From positions 1 to 64,000 of the forward strand of contig DAHUYB010000097.1 of the NCBI GenBank assembly GCA_027315405.1: 64,000 nt of DNA, written 5' to 3'. The stretch comes from Gammaproteobacteria bacterium. Lineage in GTDB: Bacteria > Pseudomonadota > Gammaproteobacteria > Natronospirales > REEB76. A program made the translations under genes and the position numbers. This document shows positions 60,550-64,000 of this stretch, piece by piece (the stretch's first letter is position 1; each line of letters starts with the position of its first letter). The notes beneath the pieces were generated by a model that saw only the letters and a list, made by a program, of their open reading frames with translations, searched no databases and was not told the origin of the DNA.

Positions 60550-61338
60550 GAAGGGTTTGCCCGGCAGCCATTCCATGATCGCCGCCTGCAGCCATGACAG
60601 GGGAGGCGGCAATCCGATGATGGCGCGCGGCAACCCCATTACCTTGGCCGTGTAACACACCAGTTCCCGCAGCGTGTAAATCTTCGGGCCGCACAGACTG
60701 AAACGCCGGCCAAAACTGGCGTGCTCATCCAGACTGCGGACAATCGCGTCCGCCACATCGCCGACGTAGACCGGAGCAAATTTCGCCCGCGCACAGGCCA
60801 GTGGAAAAATGCCCGGCGCCATTCTTAGCAGTGCTGCGAATCGATTGAAGAAGCTGTCGCCCGGCCCGAAGATTACGCTGGGCTCGAACACGCTGACCTG
60901 CAGCGGGCCCTGCGCCTTGAGCACCAGCGTCGCAGCTTCGCCCTTGCTGCGCAGGTAATGGCTGGATGCATTTTCACCGGCGTTGAGGGCGCTCATGTGC
61001 AGCAAACGCGGCACACCGGCGCTGGCGCAAGCCGCCAGTATTTTCCCGGTGAGTTTCAAGTGGACCTGGGCAAAACCCTGGCCGCGGTGGCCGCGTTCGT
61101 TGAGGATGCCCACCAGATTCACTAGCACATGACAGCCGCTGAATTCGCGCTTCAGGGTCTCCAGATCGTGGACGTTGGCCTCCACCAGCGAGAGCGTGGG
61201 CAATACCAGCAGCTCCCGATGCCGCGCCCGCGAGCGCGTCAGGATTTTCACGTTAAAGTCGTTTTCCACGAGGCGCGCCGCCAGATGCCGGCCGACGAAA
61301 CCCGTGCCGCCAACTATACAAACCGTGGATCTGGGCAT
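60427..61338 (-). CDS. NDUFA9-like NAD(P)-binding epimerase-family protein
   Basis: 303 aa from ATG 61338 (AAGG upstream). Start VCIVGGTGFVGRHLAARLV and later NLVGILNERGHRGQGF, HYLRSKGEAATLV, EPSVIFGPGDSFFNRFA and PVYVGDVADAIV match the complex I NDUFA9 subgroup of extended SDRs. Function in bacteria is unclear. Its 3' end overlaps the lipoprotein gene by 123 bases on the other strand. Confidence 0.88.
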   Translation of the reverse strand: MPRSTVCIVGGTGFVGRHLAARLVENDFNVKILTRSRARHRELLVLPTLSLVEANVHDLETLKREFSGCHVLVNLVGILNERGHRGQGFAQVHLKLTGKILAACASAGVPRLLHMSALNAGENASSHYLRSKGEAATLVLKAQGPLQVSVFEPSVIFGPGDSFFNRFAALLRMAPGIFPLACARAKFAPVYVGDVADAIVRSLDEHASFGRRFSLCGPKIYTLRELVCYTAKVMGLPRAIIGLPPPLSWLQAAIMEWLPGKPFSLDNYRSLKIDSVCSQNDFGSFAIEPLALEAVVPAYISAS

Positions 61339-61502
61339 GAGGACGAACCTTTTGAAAAGCACACGCGATTGTCCATACTCCGGCGAGCACCACCCGCCGG
61401 TCAAGCACTCACCTACGCGCTTGTCGCAGGCCAAGGATCAAAGATCAGGCAGGCCGATGCCATAAGAGGTGCGTTAAATGAACGTTTGGGCGTTAGGCGT
61501 TT
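61339..61502. other. 164-bp spacer between slt and the NDUFA9-like gene
   Basis: No gene or strong hairpin is seen; the promoter of the NDUFA9-like gene should be here. Confidence 0.3.
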
Positions 61503-63494
61503 TCATGGCGGTGTCGGCGTGGCCGTCGCCGCGGTGCTAACGGGCGCCTGTGCCACTGCCGCGCTGACGGCAGCGGGTGCGGCGCTGATGCTGCCAAGGC
61601 GTGCGCTCAAGCGCTCCGTGGTATTGTGCAGACGCCAGTCGAAAATTACCGCTTCGCTCATGACGCGGCGCACATAGCCACGGGTTTCCCAGTATGGAAT
61701 GGTGTCGACCCAAACGTCCGCCGGCAGACTACCGCTCTGGGGCAGCCATGAATCCACCATTTTGACGCCGGCATTGTAAGCGGCGGTCGCCAGCGGTTCG
61801 CTGCCGTTGAAGCGCTTCAACATGCGGCTCAGATAAGCGCTGCCGAGGGTCAGGTTGATATGCGGATCCTGCAGCGCGTCGCGGCTGTCGAGCACCAGCC
61901 CGAGGTTCGCCGCCACCCGGCGGCCGGTGGCGGGCATCAGCTGCATGAGGCCGATGGCTCCGGCCGGCGATACGGCATCGGGGCGGAACACGCTTTCCGC
62001 CCGGATCACTCCGTACACCCACGGCAAATTCAGATCCAGCGCCTGTACGCGCGGCGCGAGCGTGTCATCGTACGCCAGCGGATAATTGACCGTCAGGTCC
62101 TGCCAACAGCCGGCGTTGGCGAAACTGCGGATGGCACGTCCATACCAGCCCCATGCCTGCGCCAGCAGTGCCGCCTGGCAATGCGCCGGCTTTGACAGCG
62201 AGGCTGTGGCTGCCTGCCATTCGGCGTTGGCATCATCGTACAAGCCCGCGTAGAACAACTCGCGCGCGCGCACCAGGCCCGGACGCTGCTGCAATTGCGC
62301 CAGCACCTCAGGCGCCGGCCGGCTCGGTTCCTGGGTGATGGCATAGCTCAGATGCAGACGGTCAGCCGCCAGGAACCCATAATAATCCATGCCGTCGGCG
62401 AGGGTTTGATAAATAGCAGCGGCCGAGTCTGTCTCACCGGTGGCCGCCAGGGCGCGCGCTTTCCAATAACGCCATTCGGGCTTGGCGGCCAGCGGACCGA
62501 GGGCCGGCAGCAACGCCAATACCGCCTGCCAATGGCCTGTGCGCATTGCTGTCCGTATGCGCCACTCGGTCACCCGCGGATCGTTGACGCGCGGCAAGCG
62601 TGCCAGCAAGTGCGCGGCATCCGGCAGCAGATTCCAGGCGGATGCCAGCGCCAGCCGTACCTGCATGTCCTGGACATCGTCGGGGGCGAAATGATAACGG
62701 CGCGAGAGCTCCGTCCACAGATGGCGCGCGCGTGCCGGATCCGTGCGCGCCACCAGTTGTACGCCGTTGAGCAGCAGCGGCTGGTATTTGGGATCGTCCG
62801 GCACCTGAATGGTGGTGAGTACCCTGGCGGGATCGGCCGCCACGTCCAGCCAGATACGCGCCCAGGGTCGGTCCGCGGCGTTGAGTTGCGGCAGTAGCTG
62901 GCGCGCGAGTGCATAGTCGCGCGCCAGCAGCGCCTGTTGCACGCGTCGCACCCGCATGTCGTTGGTGATGCGGTGGTGGGCCTGCAGATACTGGAAAGCC
63001 GGTTTGCAGGTAGGCGGCTGCGAAGCCGGCGCCAGCCATAAATGCTGCGCCGCCACCACCCAGGCATCGCGGTCCTGCGGGTCGCCGCCGGCCAGATGTG
63101 CGCTCACCGCCGCACAGCGCAGCGGCGCTGTGGTTTCATTCTGATACTGGGCCAGAAAAGTCTGCCAGTCGCCGTTATTGGCGAGTTCCAACAACCACTC
63201 CTGACGCAGCGCCTCGGCGACCGGCAGTGACGCCTGTTCCTTAAGAAAAGATTGCAGCGCACCGGCCGGCTGCTGCGCGAGCGTGGCACTGAGATAGGCA
63301 TAACGCAGATAAGGATAGAGCGGATAATCCGCGAGCTCGTTGAGGTAGGGCGTGAGTGCCGTGAGGTTGCCTTTGTGCGCCGCCGACCACGCTTGCCTGA
63401 ACTCAGCGCGTTCCACTGCCAAGTCCGCGGCGAGTGCGGATGGGATGCTGCAGCCGCAGAGCGCAACAACCAGTAGTCGGGACATCCAGGACAT
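61503..63494 (-). CDS. slt: Soluble lytic murein transglycosylase
   Basis: 663 aa with a signal peptide (cleavage near SALAAD). Long alpha-helical superhelix (U and L domains, about 25-470) precedes the SLT catalytic domain: WVYGVIRAESVFRPDAVSPA with the catalytic Glu, GAIGLMQLMPATGRRVA, NLTLGSAYLSRMLKRF and ATAAYNAG. It cleaves peptidoglycan to form anhydromuropeptides in the periplasm. An Ala/Pro/Thr tail follows the domain. Confidence 0.96.
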   Translation of the reverse strand: MSWMSRLLVVALCGCSIPSALAADLAVERAEFRQAWSAAHKGNLTALTPYLNELADYPLYPYLRYAYLSATLAQQPAGALQSFLKEQASLPVAEALRQEWLLELANNGDWQTFLAQYQNETTAPLRCAAVSAHLAGGDPQDRDAWVVAAQHLWLAPASQPPTCKPAFQYLQAHHRITNDMRVRRVQQALLARDYALARQLLPQLNAADRPWARIWLDVAADPARVLTTIQVPDDPKYQPLLLNGVQLVARTDPARARHLWTELSRRYHFAPDDVQDMQVRLALASAWNLLPDAAHLLARLPRVNDPRVTEWRIRTAMRTGHWQAVLALLPALGPLAAKPEWRYWKARALAATGETDSAAAIYQTLADGMDYYGFLAADRLHLSYAITQEPSRPAPEVLAQLQQRPGLVRARELFYAGLYDDANAEWQAATASLSKPAHCQAALLAQAWGWYGRAIRSFANAGCWQDLTVNYPLAYDDTLAPRVQALDLNLPWVYGVIRAESVFRPDAVSPAGAIGLMQLMPATGRRVAANLGLVLDSRDALQDPHINLTLGSAYLSRMLKRFNGSEPLATAAYNAGVKMVDSWLPQSGSLPADVWVDTIPYWETRGYVRRVMSEAVIFDWRLHNTTERLSARLGSISAAPAAVSAAVAQAPVSTAATATPTPP

Positions 63495-63600
63495 GCGTGT
63501 AGATTATCGCGAAGCGGAATTTCATTACTACCCTCAGGCCTGGGAACGGCGTAATCTTTTTCACGCCCGCCGAATAACCACGTCGTGACCAGAGGACCGC

Positions 63601-64000
63601 ATGGCCTTCACCAGCATCAATCCCGTCAACGGTGAAAAACTGCAGGACTATCCCGGGTGGGATGGCGCGCGTCTCGAACAAGCGCTGGCGCTCAGCGCCG
63701 CGGTGACGCCGGCGTGGAACACGGGTTCGCTGGCTGAACGGAGCGCTTTGCTGCGGCGTGTCGCTGAGAGCTTGCGCCAGCGCCGCGACCCGTGTGCCGC
63801 GCTCATGAGCCGGGAAATGGGCAAATTGATCGGCGAAGCGCGCGCTGAAATCGAGAAATGCGCGCGCTGCTGTGACTACTATGCGGAACAGGCCGCGGCG
63901 TTGCTGGCGGAAGAGCCGGCCAAGACCGATGCCGCAAAAAGTTATGTGGCGTACCAGCCCCTCGGCTGCGTGCTGGCCATCATGCCGTGGAATTTCCCCT
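63601..64000 (+). CDS. NAD(P)-dependent aldehyde (succinate-semialdehyde) dehydrogenase, partial
   Basis: 133 residues visible from ATG 63601 (GAGG upstream), then cut by the window edge. The N-terminal part FTSINPVNGEKLQDYPG, RSALLRRVAESLRQRR, MSREMGKLIGEARAEIEKC and YQPLGCVLAIMPWNFP is typical of ALDHs, closest in feel to succinate-semialdehyde dehydrogenase. The catalytic Cys and Glu lie outside. Divergent from slt. Confidence 0.92.
   Translation, partial: MAFTSINPVNGEKLQDYPGWDGARLEQALALSAAVTPAWNTGSLAERSALLRRVAESLRQRRDPCAALMSREMGKLIGEARAEIEKCARCCDYYAEQAAALLAEEPAKTDAAKSYVAYQPLGCVLAIMPWNFP

Overview
The window reads as chromosomal DNA of a GC-rich proteobacterium, most likely a gammaproteobacterium. 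The best evidence is the macromolecular-synthesis cluster rpsU-yqeY-dnaG-rpoD with divergent tsaD and nearby folB, folK and cca, plus a FadE-type acyl-CoA dehydrogenase, a FadI-type thiolase, RlmJ and GspA/GspB. The type 2 malate dehydrogenase, the S10 peptidase and the YtrA-type ABC operon resemble Xanthomonadales-like lineages, but that placement is only a guess. There is no integrase, transposase, prophage or CRISPR array.

Layout. 1-4540: a minus-strand cell-envelope stress type operon (small secreted protein, YtrA-like GntR regulator, ABC ATPase, ABC permease, DUF4097-like protein), followed by a MITE-like hairpin element and a CPBP protease cut by the window edge. 4700-17000: metabolic genes (mdh, thioesterase, fadE), a secreted S10 peptidase and two membrane sensor proteins, one a diguanylate cyclase. 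17100-22750: lipoprotein, dinB, the type II secretion helpers gspA/gspB, and two small envelope genes. 22790-24370: a decay zone with a DUF fragment, a frameshifted glutathione S-transferase and a broken PIN-toxin/antitoxin pair. 24380-30970: membrane-anchored glutamate-synthase-like enzyme, PleD-like diguanylate cyclase, small membrane proteins, VOC protein, hemH, mscL. 31030-35860: an accessory island (WYL regulator, two-domain AAA+ ATPase, 103-aa protein, AT-rich phospholipase-D-fold nuclease), bounded by two very similar hairpin terminators. 35870-48640: thiolase, MATE, alcohol dehydrogenase, transporters, methyltransferase, glycosyltransferase, rlmJ, TetR, a truncated SDR and HutD. 48780-64000: housekeeping cluster (tRNA-Ile with intron, rpoD, dnaG, yqeY, rpsU, tsaD, folate genes, cca, midA-like, slt) ending in a partial aldehyde dehydrogenase.

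Two points stand out. First, the tRNA-Ile(CAU) gene at 48780-49092 is split in its anticodon loop by a 239-nt ORF-less group I intron, with recognisable P, Q, R and S core elements and strong likeness to the Azoarcus tRNA-Ile ribozyme. Second, the WYL/AAA+/PLD island has a clear divergent operator and looks like an uncharacterised, probably defence-type module. Smaller leads are two palindromes in the YtrA-like operon, a PleD-like cyclase whose first receiver lost its phosphoacceptor, and a membrane GAF sensor with no output domain.
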